From the NCBI GenBank assembly GCA_028280505.1, contig JANQLO010000004.1:1-54425 (forward strand): a stretch of DNA of 54,425 nt, written 5' to 3'. The DNA is from Chromatiales bacterium (GTDB lineage: Bacteria > Pseudomonadota > Gammaproteobacteria > Chromatiales > Chromatiaceae). A model generated the notes under the pieces. It was not told the origin of the DNA. It was given only the letters and a program-made list of their open reading frames with translations, and did not search any database. This document shows positions 37,911 through 48,475 of the stretch, piece after piece. The first letter of the stretch is position 1, and every line of letters begins with the position of its first letter. The translations under genes were made by a program, and so were the position numbers.

Positions 37911-40900
37911 ATGAGTTACGGTGCCCTGCCGCCGAAACACGGACTGTATGATCCGGCGAATGAGCATGACGCCTGTGGCGTCGGTTTTGTCGCGCATATC
38001 AAAGGCGATAAGCGACACGAAATTATCCGCCACGGCCTGACCATTCTCGAGCGCCTGCATCATCGCGGCGCGGTCGGTGCCGATCCGCGTGCCGGCGACG
38101 GCGCCGGTATGTTGCTGCAGCTGCCGGATGCGTTTTTCCGCGCAGTGGTCGATTTCGATTTGCCCGAGGCCGGGCGTTATGCCGTGGGCATGCTGTTTTT
38201 GCCGCGCGAAACAGAGGCGCGTTCTGAGGCTGAGAAGGCAGTCGAAGGGTTTGTCGCATTCGAAGGCCAACGTCTGCTCGGTTGGCGTGACGTACCGGTG
38301 AACAACCAGGGCTTGGGTTACAGCGTGCTGCCGACTGAACCGGTAATCCGTCAGGTGTTTGTCGGTTGCGACGACGACTGCAAAGATCAGCAGGCGTTTG
38401 AACGTAAGTTGTTTGTCATCCGCAAGCAGATCGAGAACCGGATTCGCGAGACCGCGCTGGAAGGTAAAGAAGCCTTCTATTTCACTTCGTTTTCATCGCG
38501 CACCATTGTTTACAAGGGCATGTTGCTTGCCGGCCAGGTTGGCGAGTATTACCAAGACTTGAACGATGAGCGCATGGTGTCGGCGCTGGCGCTGGTGCAT
38601 CAACGGTTCTCGACCAATACCTTCCCTACCTGGGATTTGGCACACCCGTTTCGCATGATTGCCCATAACGGGGAAATCAATACCCTGCGCGGCAACGTCA
38701 ACTGGATGGCGGCACGCCGTCAGTCGATGGCGTCGGAGATTCTGGGTAACGATCTGGACAAGATCTGGCCGCTGATCCCCGAAGGCCAGTCCGACTCCGC
38801 CTGCTTCGATAATGCCTTGGAACTGTTGGTGGCGGGCGGCTATTCGCTCGCCCATGCCATGATGATGCTGATTCCCGAGGCCTGGGCGGGCAATCCACTG
38901 ATGGATAAGGGCCGCCGTGCTTTTTATGAGTACCATGCGGCGCTGATGGAGCCTTGGGACGGTCCTGCCGCTGTCGCCTTCACCGACGGCCGTCAGATTG
39001 GGGCAACCTTGGACCGCAATGGCCTGCGTCCTGCACGTTATTTGGTTACCGACGATGATTTGGTGGTCATGGGGTCCGAGATGGGCGTGCTCCAGATCCC
39101 CGAAGAAAAGATCATCAAAAAATGGCGTTTGCAGCCTGGCAAGATGTTCCTGATCGATATGGAGCAGGGTCGCATCATCGACGACGAGGAGCTGAAATCC
39201 GAGTTGGCGCAGGCCAAGCCCTACCGTGAGTGGTTGAACAAGACCCAGATCAATCTGAAAAATCTGCCGGCCGTGGTTGGTGCCATGTCCCCGGACCCGG
39301 ATACCCTACTCGATCGCCAGCAGGCCTTTGGATACACCCAAGAGGACATCAAATTCCTGTTGACGCCAATGGTGTTGACCGGCCAAGAGGCGATTGGGTC
39401 GATGGGCGCGGACAACCCACCGGCGGTGTTGTCGAGTCGTCCCAAGCATCTTTCCAATTACTTCAAGCAGTTGTTTGCTCAGGTCACCAACCCGCCGATC
39501 GATCCGATCCGCGAAGAGATCGTCATGTCGTTGGTCTCGCTGATCGGGCCTCGCCCGAATCTGTTGGGCCTCGATTCGGGCGGCGAAGATATGCGTCTGG
39601 AGGTCAAGCAGCCGGTGCTGACCAATGAAGACCTCGAACGTATTCGCAACATCGAGGACAACTGCGCCGGATTCCGCACCAAGACCGTACGTATCACCTA
39701 TCCTGCATTCGAGGGCGATGCCGGCATGGCCGCTGCGCTCGATAGCCTTTGCCGGGCCGCGGAACAGGCGGTGCGCGAGGGTTTCAATATTCTTATCCTT
39801 TCCGATCGCCCGATCGATGCGGACAACATTGCGATCCCGGCGCTTCTGGCGACTTCGGCGGTACACCATCACTTGATTCGCCGGGGTCTGCGGACGGAAT
39901 CCGGCTTGGTGCTCGAAACGGGTGCCGCACTCGAGGTGCATCATTTTGCGACGCTCGCCGGCTTTGGTGCCGAGGCAATCAACCCCTATTTGGCCTTCGA
40001 TACCATTCAGGCTTTGCTGCCGACGCTGAAAGATGCGCCGACACTCGACGAAGCCCGTCAGCGTTACGTCAAGGCGGTCGGCAAAGGTCTGTTCAAGGTC
40101 ATGTCGAAAATGGGCATCTCGACCTATCAGTCATACTGTGGTGCCCAGATTTTCGATGCAGTGGGCCTATCGAGCGAATTCGTCGAAGCCTATTTCACCG
40201 GTACCTCGACCACTATCGAAGGCATCGGCCTCAACGAGGTCGCCGCAGAGGCGGTGCGTTGGCATCAGGATGCCTTCGGCAGTAAACAGATCTATCGCAG
40301 GCATCTCGATGTCGGTGGCGATTACGCCTTCAGGTTGCGCGGTGAGAATCATATCTGGACGCCGGACACCATCGCCAAGCTACAGCACGCGGTGCGCGGA
40401 AAAGACGCCAGGACTTACGAGGAGTTTTCACGCGTCGTCAACGAGCAGAATGAGCAGTTGCTGACCTTGCGAGGCTTGTTCGAGTTCAAGTTCGCCGACG
40501 CGCCGATTCCATTGGACGAGGTCGAACCGGCGAAAGAGATCGTTAAACGTTTTGCCACCGGCGCCATGTCGTTCGGCTCGATCTCTTACGAAGCGCATTC
40601 GACCCTGGCCAAGGCGATGAATACCATCGGCGGCAAGTCGAATACCGGCGAGGGCGGTGAAGAGCCCGAGCGTTTCAACCCCCTGCCCGACGGTTCGAGG
40701 AATCTCGAACGTTCGGCGATCAAACAGGTCGCATCCGGACGCTTCGGTGTCACCACCGAGTATCTGGTCAACGCCGATGATATCCAGATCAAGATGGCGC
40801 AGGGGGCCAAGCCCGGCGAGGGCGGTCAGTTGCCCGGCCACAAGGTCAACCAGCAGATTGCGCGGGTGCGTCATTCGACCCCGGGCGTTGGCCTGATTTC

Positions 40901-42536
40901 GCCGCCTCCGCATCACGATATCTATTCGATCGAGGATTTGGCGCAACTGATTCATGATCTGAAAAACGTGAATCCGGCGGCGCGTATTTCGGTCAAGTTG
41001 GTGTCGGAAGTCGGTGTCGGTACGGTGGCTGCCGGTGTATCCAAAGCGCATGCCGACCACGTGACCATCGCCGGTTATGACGGCGGTACCGGCGCCTCGC
41101 CGCTGACGTCTATCAAGCATGCCGGTTCGCCATGGGAGATCGGCCTGGCCGAGACTCATCAGACCTTGGTGCTCAACCGCCTGCGCTCGCGCATCGCCGT
41201 GCAGGCGGATGGCGGCATGCGTACGGGTCGTGATGTCGTCGTAGCCGCGCTATTGGGTGCCGATGAGATCGGTTTCTCGACCGCGCCGCTGATCGCCGAA
41301 GGCTGCATCATGATGCGCAAATGCCATCTGAATACCTGCCCGGTCGGTGTCGCCACGCAGGATCCGGAACTACGTAAGCGTTTCACCGGCAAGCCCGAAC
41401 ATGTCATCAATTATTTCTTCTTCGTCGCCGAAGAGGTTCGCCAATTGATGGCGCAGCTGGGCTTCCGAACCTTCAACGACATGATCGGCCAGATGGACCG
41501 CCTCGACATGCGTCGAGCGATCGATCATTGGAAGGCCCGTGGTTTGGACTATCGCCGTCTGTTGACCAAGCCGACCGCCGCTGAAGGCGATACCTTGTAT
41601 TGCTCCGAGGGCCAGGATCATGGTCTCGACAAGGCGTTGGACAACCGGTTGATCGAATTGGCCGCACCGGCGTTGGCCAGCGGCGAGAAGGTCGAGATCG
41701 AAATCGACATCCAGAACGTCAATCGAACCTTCGGTACCCTGCTCTCCGGCCGGGTGGCGGAAAAGTACGGTTTTGACGGCTTGCCCGAGGACACCATTTA
41801 CATCAAGGCCAAAGGCACCGCGGGCCAGTCCGTCGGCGCCTGGCTGGCACATGGCGTAACCATCGAGCTCGCCGGCGAAGGCAACGATTATGTCGGCAAG
41901 GGACTTTCCGGCGGCAAGCTGATCATCTATCCGCCGTTGGAATCCAAGATCGAAAAGGCCGAGGAAAACATCATTGTCGGCAACACCGTGTTGTACGGCG
42001 CGATAAAGGGCCAGTGTTTCTTCCGCGGGGTTGCCGGTGAACGTTTCGCCGTGCGCAACTCCGGCGCGATCGCGGTGGTCGAGGGTGTTGGCGATCACGG
42101 TTGCGAGTACATGACCGGCGGCGTGGTTGCCGTGTTGGGGCCGACCGGGCGCAATTTCGCGGCCGGTATGTCGGGTGGCATCGCCTATGTCCTGGACGAA
42201 GACGGTACCTTCGAACGGCGCTGCAATCTGGCGCAAGTCGAACTCGAACCCATTGTGGCAGAAGATGATGCGCTGGAGGCCTTGGCTCACCAGGGTGGTG
42301 ATCTGGAGTCGCACGGCCGGGTCGATGTTTCGCACGATATGACGCGATTCGATGCCATTCGCTTGCGCCAGTTGATCGAGGATCATCTGGCCGCCACCGG
42401 TTCGAATGTCGCCAGACGTCTGCTGGATGATTGGGAGAATGCGCTCGGCAGGTTCAAGAAGGTCATGCCGGTCGAGTACAGGCGTGCGCTGAGCGAGATG
42501 CAACTGGCGCAGGAGAAGGCCAAAACCGCCGCCTAA
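37911..42536 (+). CDS. gltB: Glutamate synthase (NADPH) large subunit
   Basis: This 1541-residue enzyme makes two glutamates from glutamine and 2-oxoglutarate. A propeptide of about 21 residues precedes the N-terminal nucleophile Cys22 ([11 protein letters not shown]) of the glutaminase domain. [19 protein letters not shown] and [14 protein letters not shown] are glutaminase blocks. The FMN/synthase domain includes [31 protein letters not shown] and [13 protein letters not shown]. The 3Fe-4S cysteines are in [21 protein letters not shown]-terminal GXGXG beta-helix ends the protein. It assimilates the ammonium released by the upstream urease when coupled to glutamine synthetase. RBS AGAGTAGAGG precedes ATG 37911. 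Confidence 0.97.
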   Translation: MSYGALPPKHGLYDPANEHDACGVGFVAHIKGDKRHEIIRHGLTILERLHHRGAVGADPRAGDGAGMLLQLPDAFFRAVVDFDLPEAGRYAVGMLFLPRETEARSEAEKAVEGFVAFEGQRLLGWRDVPVNNQGLGYSVLPTEPVIRQVFVGCDDDCKDQQAFERKLFVIRKQIENRIRETALEGKEAFYFTSFSSRTIVYKGMLLAGQVGEYYQDLNDERMVSALALVHQRFSTNTFPTWDLAHPFRMIAHNGEINTLRGNVNWMAARRQSMASEILGNDLDKIWPLIPEGQSDSACFDNALELLVAGGYSLAHAMMMLIPEAWAGNPLMDKGRRAFYEYHAALMEPWDGPAAVAFTDGRQIGATLDRNGLRPARYLVTDDDLVVMGSEMGVLQIPEEKIIKKWRLQPGKMFLIDMEQGRIIDDEELKSELAQAKPYREWLNKTQINLKNLPAVVGAMSPDPDTLLDRQQAFGYTQEDIKFLLTPMVLTGQEAIGSMGADNPPAVLSSRPKHLSNYFKQLFAQVTNPPIDPIREEIVMSLVSLIGPRPNLLGLDSGGEDMRLEVKQPVLTNEDLERIRNIEDNCAGFRTKTVRITYPAFEGDAGMAAALDSLCRAAEQAVREGFNILILSDRPIDADNIAIPALLATSAVHHHLIRRGLRTESGLVLETGAALEVHHFATLAGFGAEAINPYLAFDTIQALLPTLKDAPTLDEARQRYVKAVGKGLFKVMSKMGISTYQSYCGAQIFDAVGLSSEFVEAYFTGTSTTIEGIGLNEVAAEAVRWHQDAFGSKQIYRRHLDVGGDYAFRLRGENHIWTPDTIAKLQHAVRGKDARTYEEFSRVVNEQNEQLLTLRGLFEFKFADAPIPLDEVEPAKEIVKRFATGAMSFGSISYEAHSTLAKAMNTIGGKSNTGEGGEEPERFNPLPDGSRNLERSAIKQVASGRFGVTTEYLVNADDIQIKMAQGAKPGEGGQLPGHKVNQQIARVRHSTPGVGLISPPPHHDIYSIEDLAQLIHDLKNVNPAARISVKLVSEVGVGTVAAGVSKAHADHVTIAGYDGGTGASPLTSIKHAGSPWEIGLAETHQTLVLNRLRSRIAVQADGGMRTGRDVVVAALLGADEIGFSTAPLIAEGCIMMRKCHLNTCPVGVATQDPELRKRFTGKPEHVINYFFFVAEEVRQLMAQLGFRTFNDMIGQMDRLDMRRAIDHWKARGLDYRRLLTKPTAAEGDTLYCSEGQDHGLDKALDNRLIELAAPALASGEKVEIEIDIQNVNRTFGTLLSGRVAEKYGFDGLPEDTIYIKAKGTAGQSVGAWLAHGVTIELAGEGNDYVGKGLSGGKLIIYPPLESKIEKAEENIIVGNTVLYGAIKGQCFFRGVAGERFAVRNSGAIAVVEGVGDHGCEYMTGGVVAVLGPTGRNFAAGMSGGIAYVLDEDGTFERRCNLAQVELEPIVAEDDALEALAHQGGDLESHGRVDVSHDMTRFDAIRLRQLIEDHLAATGSNVARRLLDDWENALGRFKKVMPVEYRRALSEMQLAQEKAKTAA

Positions 42537-42546
42537 GCGGTAGTAT

Positions 42547-42582
42547 CGCCCCCCGGGTGCGGCACGATCCACCGGGGGGGCG
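42547..42582 (+). other. GC-rich hairpin in the gltB-gltD gap
   Basis: The 5' arm (42547-42559) and 3' arm (42570-42582) pair over about 12 positions with one bulged base on each side and a 10-nt loop. The stem is almost all G-C. CGGTGTTTTA follows, so it may act as a partial terminator or an RNA-end stabiliser inside the operon. Confidence 0.6.
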
Positions 42583-42601
42583 CGGTGTTTTATGGTTGAG
42601 C

Positions 42602-42622
42602 AAAAAGGGCGAGTCCCTTTTT
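42602..42622 (+). other. AAAAAGGG / CCCTTTTT hairpin before gltD
   Basis: AAAAAGGG (42602-42609) and CCCTTTTT (42615-42622) form a perfect 8-bp stem with a 5-nt loop (CGAGT). It ends just before GGAGAAGAAG, the gltD ribosome site. It could influence initiation at gltD or act as a weak terminator or attenuator. Confidence 0.6.
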
Positions 42623-42635
42623 GGAGAAGAAGCAA

Positions 42636-44093
42636 ATGGGTAAGCCAACGGGTTTCAAAGAATTCGAGCGTCGGGACCGTACTTATGCGCCGGTCGCCGA
42701 TCGCGTCACCCACTACGATGAATTCGCTATCGCGCTGTCGGATGAACAAATCAGCCAACAGGGTGCGCGTTGCATGGATTGCGGCATCCCATTCTGTCAT
42801 CAGGGCTGTCCGGTGGACAATCTGATCCCGGATTGGAACGATTTGGTTTATCAAAGCGACTGGCGTGCCGCGATCGACGTATTGCATTCGACCAACAACT
42901 TCCCCGAGTTTACCGGGCGTATCTGCCCCGCTCCCTGCGAGGCGTCTTGCACGCTGAACATCGACGACGCCCCTGTCACGATCAAAAACATCGAGTTATC
43001 GATCGTCGAGAAGGCTTGGGAAGAAGGTTGGATTCAACCGCAAATTCCCCCTCACAAGACCGGCAAGCGGATTGCCATTGTCGGTTCGGGCCCGGCGGGG
43101 CTGGCCGCCGCCCAACAGTTGGCGCGCGCAGGTCATGCGGTCTCGGTATTCGAAAAGGAAGACGGCGTCGGCGGTTTGCTGCGTTACGGTATTCCGGACT
43201 TCAAATTGGCCAAACAGGTGATTAAGCGCCGTATGGGTCAGATGAAGGCCGAGGGCGTGAAGTTTCACTGCAACATCCATGTCGGCACACCGAGTTTCCC
43301 GACTCAGCGTTTGCTCGACGATTTCGATGCAGTCGTGTTGGCCGGGGGCTCGGAGAAGCCGCGAGATCTGCCGATACCCGGACGTGAACTCGAGGGTATT
43401 CATTTTGCGATGGATTTCCTGCGCGCGAACAGCAAGGTCGTGCAGGCGGTACCCGGTGCCAAAGACAATCTGATCAGCGCCGCGGGCAAGCATGTGGTGG
43501 TAATCGGCGGTGGCGATACCGGTTCGGACTGTATCGGCACGTCGAATCGCCATGGTGCGGCGTCGATTACTCAGATCGAGATCCTCGATAAGCCGCCCGA
43601 GAAAGAAGACAAGGGGCTCACTTGGCCGAACTGGCCCAACAAGCTGCGCACCTCGTCGTCTCAGGAAGAGGGCTGTGAGCGCATGTGGAACGTCACCACC
43701 AAGGAGTTCCTCGGTGACGAGAACGGTCGCTTGCGTGCACTGAAATGTGCTTTGGTGCGTTGGGACAAAGACGAGCAAGGTCGTTGGCAGATGTCCGAGG
43801 TCGAGAACTCGGCGTTCGAACTCAAGGCCGACCTGGTTACCCTGGCGATGGGTTTTGTCCACCCCGTGCACGAGGGCATGTTGACCGATCTGGGTGTGGT
43901 GCTCGATGGTCGTGGCAATGTACAGGGGACGACCGAGGGCGCGGAGGCGTACAAGACTTCTATCGAAGGGGTCTTCAGTGCCGGCGATATGCGGCGCGGT
44001 CAGTCGTTGGTGGTCTGGGCGATCCGCGAAGGTCGGCAATGCGCCCGTGCGGTGGACGAGTACTTGATGGGGATGACGAACCTGCCTCGTTGA
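42636..44093 (+). CDS. gltD: Glutamate synthase small subunit
   Basis: This 485-residue flavoprotein passes electrons from NADPH to GltB through two 4Fe-4S clusters. Cysteine clusters are [14 protein letters not shown] and [12 protein letters not shown]. The FAD motif is [20 protein letters not shown] and the NADPH motif is [12 protein letters not shown]. It begins [22 protein letters not shown] 42636 is preferred to an in-frame start five codons earlier because GGAGAAG precedes it. A 99-base gap with two hairpins separates it from gltB. Confidence 0.97.
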   Translation: MGKPTGFKEFERRDRTYAPVADRVTHYDEFAIALSDEQISQQGARCMDCGIPFCHQGCPVDNLIPDWNDLVYQSDWRAAIDVLHSTNNFPEFTGRICPAPCEASCTLNIDDAPVTIKNIELSIVEKAWEEGWIQPQIPPHKTGKRIAIVGSGPAGLAAAQQLARAGHAVSVFEKEDGVGGLLRYGIPDFKLAKQVIKRRMGQMKAEGVKFHCNIHVGTPSFPTQRLLDDFDAVVLAGGSEKPRDLPIPGRELEGIHFAMDFLRANSKVVQAVPGAKDNLISAAGKHVVVIGGGDTGSDCIGTSNRHGAASITQIEILDKPPEKEDKGLTWPNWPNKLRTSSSQEEGCERMWNVTTKEFLGDENGRLRALKCALVRWDKDEQGRWQMSEVENSAFELKADLVTLAMGFVHPVHEGMLTDLGVVLDGRGNVQGTTEGAEAYKTSIEGVFSAGDMRRGQSLVVWAIREGRQCARAVDEYLMGMTNLPR

Positions 44094-44261
44094 ATGCGCG
44101 GTAATGTGCGTCGTTCGATGTCATAATCGACATACACACGTGTTCGATGAAGTTATTGGCGTGAGATGCGGGTCGGCTTGCGATTCCCTCGTTCCATTGT
44201 CCCGCTCCTCAATGCCGAATTGACGATTTTCGTCGCCGGCCAATCTGATTCGTAAACAAGC

Positions 44262-45326
44262 ATGACCGAACTTAAAAACGACCGCTTTCTGCGTGCCCTC
44301 CTCCGCCAACCAATCGATATGACCCCTGTTTGGATGATGCGTCAGGCAGGGCGTTATCTGCCTGAGTATCGCGCGACGCGCGAAAAGGCCGGCAGCTTCA
44401 TGGATTTGTGTATGAATCCGGAACTGGCCTGCGAGGTAACGCTGCAGCCACTCGATCGTTTTCCGCTCGATGCCGCGATCCTGTTTTCCGACATCCTTAC
44501 CGTACCGGATGCCATGGGGTTGGGTTTGTACTTCAGCGAAGGTGAAGGCCCGAAGTTCGAGCGCCCGGTGCGCACTGCCGCGGCGATCGGTGCGCTTGGC
44601 GTGCCCGATCCGGAGCAGGAGCTGCGCTATGTTATGGATGCCGTTCGGACTATCCGCCGCGAACTTGGCGGTCGTGTCCCGCTGATCGGTTTTTCCGGCA
44701 GCCCATGGACGTTGGCAACCTACATGGTTGAAGGTGGCACCACCAAGACTTTTGCGCGTTGCAAAGGCATGATGTTCGATCAGCCGGCCGTGATGCATGC
44801 GCTGCTCGGCAAGCTGGCCGACGCGGTTACGAGCTATCTCAATGCTCAGGTCGCTGCCGGTGCGCAGGTGCTGATGATCTTCGATACCTGGGGCGGTACT
44901 TTGACCCCAAGCGATTACAAAGCTTTCTCGCTTGCCTATATGCAGCGCATCGTCGAAGGTCTGACGCGCGAGGCGGATGGCCGCAAGGTGCCCGTGATCC
45001 TGTTCACCAAGGGTGGTGGGCAATGGCTGGAGTTAATGGCCGATACCGGCTGTGATGCGTTGGGTCTGGATTGGACTTTGGACATCGGCGATGCGCGCAA
45101 CCGAGTCGGTAACCGTGTTGCGTTGCAAGGAAATCTCGATCCCTGCACCTTGTATGCGTCTCCCGACGCGATTCGCTGTGCCGTCGCCGAGATTCTAAAA
45201 AGCTACGGGCCGGGTACCGGTCATGTGTTCAACCTGGGCCATGGCATTCACCCGGCTATTCCGCCGGAACATGCCGGTGCGATGATCGATGCCGTGCATG
45301 AATTGAGTCGGCCTTATCACAATTGA
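44262..45326 (+). CDS. hemE: Uroporphyrinogen decarboxylase
   Basis: This 354-residue enzyme removes four carboxyl groups from uroporphyrinogen III in haem synthesis. [16 protein letters not shown] (substrate arginines), [17 protein letters not shown] (catalytic Asp), [23 protein letters not shown] and FNLGHGI are all present. The start is ATG 44262. It has its own 168-base upstream gap after gltD and ends facing the opposite-strand YkgJ-like gene. Confidence 0.97.
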   Translation: MTELKNDRFLRALLRQPIDMTPVWMMRQAGRYLPEYRATREKAGSFMDLCMNPELACEVTLQPLDRFPLDAAILFSDILTVPDAMGLGLYFSEGEGPKFERPVRTAAAIGALGVPDPEQELRYVMDAVRTIRRELGGRVPLIGFSGSPWTLATYMVEGGTTKTFARCKGMMFDQPAVMHALLGKLADAVTSYLNAQVAAGAQVLMIFDTWGGTLTPSDYKAFSLAYMQRIVEGLTREADGRKVPVILFTKGGGQWLELMADTGCDALGLDWTLDIGDARNRVGNRVALQGNLDPCTLYASPDAIRCAVAEILKSYGPGTGHVFNLGHGIHPAIPPEHAGAMIDAVHELSRPYHN

Positions 45327-45331
45327 AAGTC

Positions 45332-45357
45332 GGCGTGCCGCGTGCGTATGGCACGCC
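45332..45357. terminator. Possible bidirectional terminator after hemE
   Basis: GGCGTGCC (45332-45339) and GGCACGCC (45350-45357) form a perfect 8-bp stem between convergent genes. No T-run follows on the plus strand, so it may be a weak or Rho-assisted terminator. Confidence 0.45.
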
Positions 45358-45359
45358 AT

Positions 45360-45857
45360 TCACCACAGCGGTTTACCCTCGCTCAACAACCGGGTGATAT
45401 GCGCCTGGAACTCGGGTGGGCCGTGCGCACTGAACAGTTGTTCGCGTTGATACACACCGTTTTCTTTTACCTGTTCGGAAAAAAGTAGCGGCCGGCCGTG
45501 CTGGGCGGCGAAACTCTTGAGCCAGTTCAACGCGCGTGGCGGGATGCGTCGACCGACCGGCACGGCGACATCGACCGGGAGATTCCGCCAAGTGGTTTTG
45601 TTGAAAATGACGATGACCTTGGCATTCTCGGGTTTCATCCAGTCCGGCAGAGGGCTGTTGTCGATTACCCAACCACAGTTGAAGTTAATGCACGGGTCTT
45701 TCGGTCGATTCGCGTAGTCGTCGCAGCCACTGCCGGTGCTGTGCGGGCAGGGTTTGCCGGGATACACGGGTACGCCTTGGATGGTCATTTGCACCCAGCC
45801 GTCGCAGCAGGCCGTGCAGGGCCGGCATTCACGCGATGCCGGTTTACGCTTGCTCAA
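45360..45857 (-). CDS. YkgJ-type cysteine-cluster protein
   Basis: This 165-residue protein carries CRPCTACCDGW near the N-terminus (the CxxCC of the zinc/iron-chelating YkgJ family), then GKPCPHSTGSGCDDYANRPKDPCINFNCGW, which together give about eight metal-ligand cysteines. The second half is not cysteine-rich and ends near FQAHITRLLSEG. The function is unknown; binding of iron-sulphur or zinc is inferred from the cysteines. It overlaps the end of coq7 by 4 bases and is probably translated from the same message. Confidence 0.82.
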   Translation of the reverse strand: MSKRKPASRECRPCTACCDGWVQMTIQGVPVYPGKPCPHSTGSGCDDYANRPKDPCINFNCGWVIDNSPLPDWMKPENAKVIVIFNKTTWRNLPVDVAVPVGRRIPPRALNWLKSFAAQHGRPLLFSEQVKENGVYQREQLFSAHGPPEFQAHITRLLSEGKPLW

Positions 45858-46501
45858 ATCCGATACACCGACTTGGTCATGAGCTTGGCGGTCGCTTTCA
45901 TTAGCGCGCGAATCGGTCCGGGCAAAGGTGCGCCACCGTGGGCCAATGCCTTTTCGCCGTGTTCGATTTCGTCGATTTTCATTTGTTCCAGGATCGCGCG
46001 TGTTCGTTCGTCATCGCAGGGAATCTGTTCCAGATGTTCGTCAAGGTGCCCTTCCACCTGGCGCTCGGTTTCCGCAACGAAGCCAAGGCTCCATTTATCG
46101 CCGGCCAAACCGGCGACTGCACCTATCGCGAATGAACCGGCGTACCAAAGCGGGTTGAGCAGGCTGAGATGGCCACCGAGTTCGTCGACCCGCTGTTCAC
46201 ACCAATCCAAATGATCATTCTCTTCGGCGGCCGAGCGCTCCATGCTGTGTCGCACTTCCGGGTCGCGTGCGGTCAACGCCTGGCCTTGGTAAAGCGCCTG
46301 CGCACATACTTCGCCGGTATGGTTTATCCGCATCAGACGGGCAATATGATCGCGCTCCAGGTCGTTTAACTCCGTCTCCGGCAAGCTATCGCCGGGGTTA
46401 CTGCGCTCGGTGGTCTTGGGGCGACCGAACAGGGTTCTCAGTGCCTGGTCGACATTGATCAACAACTCATCGGCAGCGGAGTAGTCGCGTTTTGGCGCCA
46501 T
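45854..46501 (-). CDS. coq7: Ubiquinone biosynthesis di-iron hydroxylase Coq7
   Basis: This 215-residue carboxylate-bridged di-iron monooxygenase hydroxylates 3-methyl-6-methoxy-benzoquinol, the penultimate step in ubiquinone synthesis. Iron ligands are visible in MRINHTGEVCAQALYQGQ, RSAAEENDHLDWCEQRVDELGG, and the late EGHLDEHLEQIP and MKIDEIEHGEKA. It replaces the flavin enzyme UbiF found in E. coli. The first 40 residues are variable. The start is ATG 46501. It is followed on the same strand by the YkgJ-like gene. Confidence 0.93.
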   Translation of the reverse strand: MAPKRDYSAADELLINVDQALRTLFGRPKTTERSNPGDSLPETELNDLERDHIARLMRINHTGEVCAQALYQGQALTARDPEVRHSMERSAAEENDHLDWCEQRVDELGGHLSLLNPLWYAGSFAIGAVAGLAGDKWSLGFVAETERQVEGHLDEHLEQIPCDDERTRAILEQMKIDEIEHGEKALAHGGAPLPGPIRALMKATAKLMTKSVYRI

Positions 46502-46581
46502 GCTTGGTCAATCTATTTTGTGTTTCGACGGCTTGATTTTAGCAAGTTGGCTTTGCTCGCGTACCTTGTCTGCGGTAATTC

Positions 46582-47766
46582 TCAATCCTTCAATTGGCGA
46601 TACAGTATTTCGATGGGGTGCAGGACGTCGATCCGGCGCCCCTGTTCCATCAGTCCCTGAGCGATGTGCAAGGCGCAGCCGATGTTGCTGGTCAACAGCG
46701 TGTCGGCATTCGATGACTTGATGTATTCGAGGATCGGTTGGCGCAGATGAATGGCGGTTTCTCGATGTCGAAACATGTAATCGCCGGCTGAGCCGCAGCA
46801 TTGGCCCGGCTCCCCAATCGATTCGATGACAAGTTCGGGGATCATCGCGAGTAAGTTACCGGCCCAATGCGCCCCGCGATAGAGGTTTTCGACCGTACAG
46901 GGGGTGTGGAGCAACACCTTGTGCGGAAAGGGCTTGAAATGCCTTGTGTTGAGGTGGTCTTTAGTGAGTAGGAAATCGCAGATGTCGTAATGGGGCGCGG
47001 GCAGCCCCGGGTTCAGACCATCCAAATGCGTTCCGCAACCGCTGGCGATGCTGACCACTGCATCCAATGACTTGTCGAATGCCTGTCGATTGGTATCGGC
47101 AAGCCGTTTGACGGTTTTCGTATCGCCGTGATGTTGCGCCATGGCGCCGCAACATGTGGCGTTGCCGCTGATTATCACGGTGTAACCGGTGTACTGCAGC
47201 AATCGCAGCGCCGCATACAGTGCGCGTGTTTGCTGGACCGAGGTGGCACAGCCAAGAAACAGCCCGACACGGCCCCGCGCTTGCGTGGTTGGTGTCGGGT
47301 ACTCACCCGGCGCGGGCGGTGCGACAGCCGAAGGCAATGCGTGGGCCATTTGGTGCATCAAATGCAGTTTGCCGAACGGCGTCGAGGTTGCCAGTGGCAA
47401 AGCTTGCGCGAATTTCGTGCCGACGCGCAGATAATTGGGCTTGCGTACCAACGCGTCGAGTAAGGTCGATGAAAATTGCCGCATATTCGCACGTGCTTGA
47501 TCAATGATGAGCCCGTAGCGCACCTGAGACGGGCAGACTCGCTCGCAACGACGACAGGTGAGGCAGGTGTCGAGATGGGCCTTTAGTCTGTCGTCTGCCG
47601 GTAATCGGCCATCGACCCAGCCCTCGATCAATGCCAACCGGCCGCGCGGGGATTCGTTTTCATCGGTGGTGAGTCGGTATGTGGGGCATTCGGGCAGGCA
47701 CATGCCGCACTTTACGCAACGGTCGAGTTCAAGCTTAAGGTTGGTGTGGGGTTCCGGTTGATCCAT
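46582..47766 (-). CDS. glcF: Glycolate oxidase iron-sulphur subunit GlcF
   Basis: This 394-residue protein has two N-terminal 4Fe-4S motifs (CVKCGMCLPECPTYRL and CLTCRRCERVCPSQV) followed by two CCG domains (including CCGAMAQHHGD and QCCGSAGDYMF). This layout fits GlcF, which takes electrons from the GlcDE flavoproteins during glycolate oxidation. GlcD and GlcE are not in the window, so a related CCG-domain oxidoreductase is possible. The start is ATG 47766, 46 bases from the divergent ferredoxin gene. Confidence 0.85.
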   Translation of the reverse strand: MDQPEPHTNLKLELDRCVKCGMCLPECPTYRLTTDENESPRGRLALIEGWVDGRLPADDRLKAHLDTCLTCRRCERVCPSQVRYGLIIDQARANMRQFSSTLLDALVRKPNYLRVGTKFAQALPLATSTPFGKLHLMHQMAHALPSAVAPPAPGEYPTPTTQARGRVGLFLGCATSVQQTRALYAALRLLQYTGYTVIISGNATCCGAMAQHHGDTKTVKRLADTNRQAFDKSLDAVVSIASGCGTHLDGLNPGLPAPHYDICDFLLTKDHLNTRHFKPFPHKVLLHTPCTVENLYRGAHWAGNLLAMIPELVIESIGEPGQCCGSAGDYMFRHRETAIHLRQPILEYIKSSNADTLLTSNIGCALHIAQGLMEQGRRIDVLHPIEILYRQLKD

Positions 47767-47812
47767 AGCCCATATAATGCGGCTTAAGCCTCAACGCTGT
47801 CCGGAAACTTGT

Positions 47813-48133
47813 ATGAGTTATTTTGCGCATCATGTGTTCTTTTGTACCAATCAACGGGACGACGGTAGTCAAAGCTGCAATCAATGCGATGCGATCGGTG
47901 CCCGGAGTTATGTCAAGCAGCGTTGCAAGGAACTGGGTATCAGCGGTGAGGGTAAGGTCAGGATAAATACAGCCGGTTGTCTCGACCGTTGTGAGCGTGG
48001 ACCGATCATCGTCGTTTACCCGGAAGCGACTTGGTACACCTATGTCGATCGGCAGGATCTGGACGAAATCATCGATCGGCATTTGGTCAAAGGTGAGATC
48101 GTCGAGCGCTTGCTGGTTGATTCGGTGTCTTGA
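47813..48133 (+). CDS. Thioredoxin-like 2Fe-2S ferredoxin
   Basis: This 106-residue protein begins MSYFAHHVFFCTNQRDDG. Cysteines at about 11 and 19-22, and the pair in NTAGCLDRCERGP, fit the thioredoxin-fold 2Fe-2S ferredoxins (the family with the C-x3-C second pair). PIIVVYPEATWYTYVDRQDLDEIIDRHL is typical of the C-terminal half. It is probably an electron carrier of unknown partner. ATG 47813 is chosen over an upstream in-frame start because family similarity begins there. It is divergent from glcF. Confidence 0.88.
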   Translation: MSYFAHHVFFCTNQRDDGSQSCNQCDAIGARSYVKQRCKELGISGEGKVRINTAGCLDRCERGPIIVVYPEATWYTYVDRQDLDEIIDRHLVKGEIVERLLVDSVS

Positions 48134-48161
48134 TACTGGACACGTCATAGCGGCGTGGCGC

Positions 48162-48193
48162 TTGACATCCAATATTTTATATAAGAATATACT
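48162..48193 (+). promoter_or_regulatory. Sigma-70 promoter of a candidate small RNA
   Basis: A perfect TTGACA (48162-48167) is followed by a very AT-rich segment. Possible -10 elements are GAATAT at 48185-48190 (17-base spacing) and TATACT at 48188-48193 (20-base spacing). Either predicts a start at about 48197-48200, exactly where the first hairpin begins. There is no downstream open frame before a terminator at 48251. Confidence 0.6.
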
Positions 48194-48198
48194 TACAT

Positions 48199-48281
48199 GC
48201 TGATTCCACTGAATCAGCTCTCCTCCATCCTCCTTTGGTGGTTATTTGTTAAGCGCGACGTCCCCCGTCGCGCTTTTTTTT
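48199..48281 (+). ncRNA. Candidate Hfq-type small RNA with an anti-Shine-Dalgarno loop
   Basis: The RNA of about 83 nt has three stem-loops. Hairpin 1 (48199-48218) is a perfect 8-bp stem GCTGATTC/GAATCAGC with a 4-nt loop. After TCTCCT, hairpin 2 (48225-48241) has a CCATC/GGTGG stem and the loop CTCCTTT. CCTCCTT across that loop equals the core of the 16S rRNA 3' end, so it could pair with ribosome-binding sites. An AT-rich linker (TTATTTGTT, 48242-48250) resembles an Hfq site. The third stem is an intrinsic terminator with an eight-T tail. No open reading frame is present. The name and targets are unknown. It could also be an unusual 3' UTR of the ferredoxin gene, though it has its own promoter. 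Confidence 0.6.
48251..48281 (+). terminator. Strong intrinsic terminator
   Basis: AAGCGCGACG and CGTCGCGCTT form a near-perfect 10-bp stem around TCCCC, followed by eight T residues. It ends the candidate small RNA and would also stop read-through from the ferredoxin gene. Confidence 0.9.
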
Positions 48282-48475
48282 GGTTTGGGTAGTGGTTTAT
48301 CTCGATCTATCTGCGCCGAAAATCACATTTATTGGTTCGATTTGTTGTGAAATGTAAAGAAAGTGTTCTTTTGTGTGTGCGTTCTTCGATTGTCTCGGCG
48401 GCGGGGTTGCGAGATACGGCTGTTGAATTCGATCGCGACCAGTCGGTGTATCCACATCCGAAAAGCTGTTGGGGC

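Noticed and set aside
41370-42887. 505-codon minus-strand open frame opposite gltB/gltD
   Set aside because: Antisense shadow of two recognised genes, with no motif and no ribosome site.
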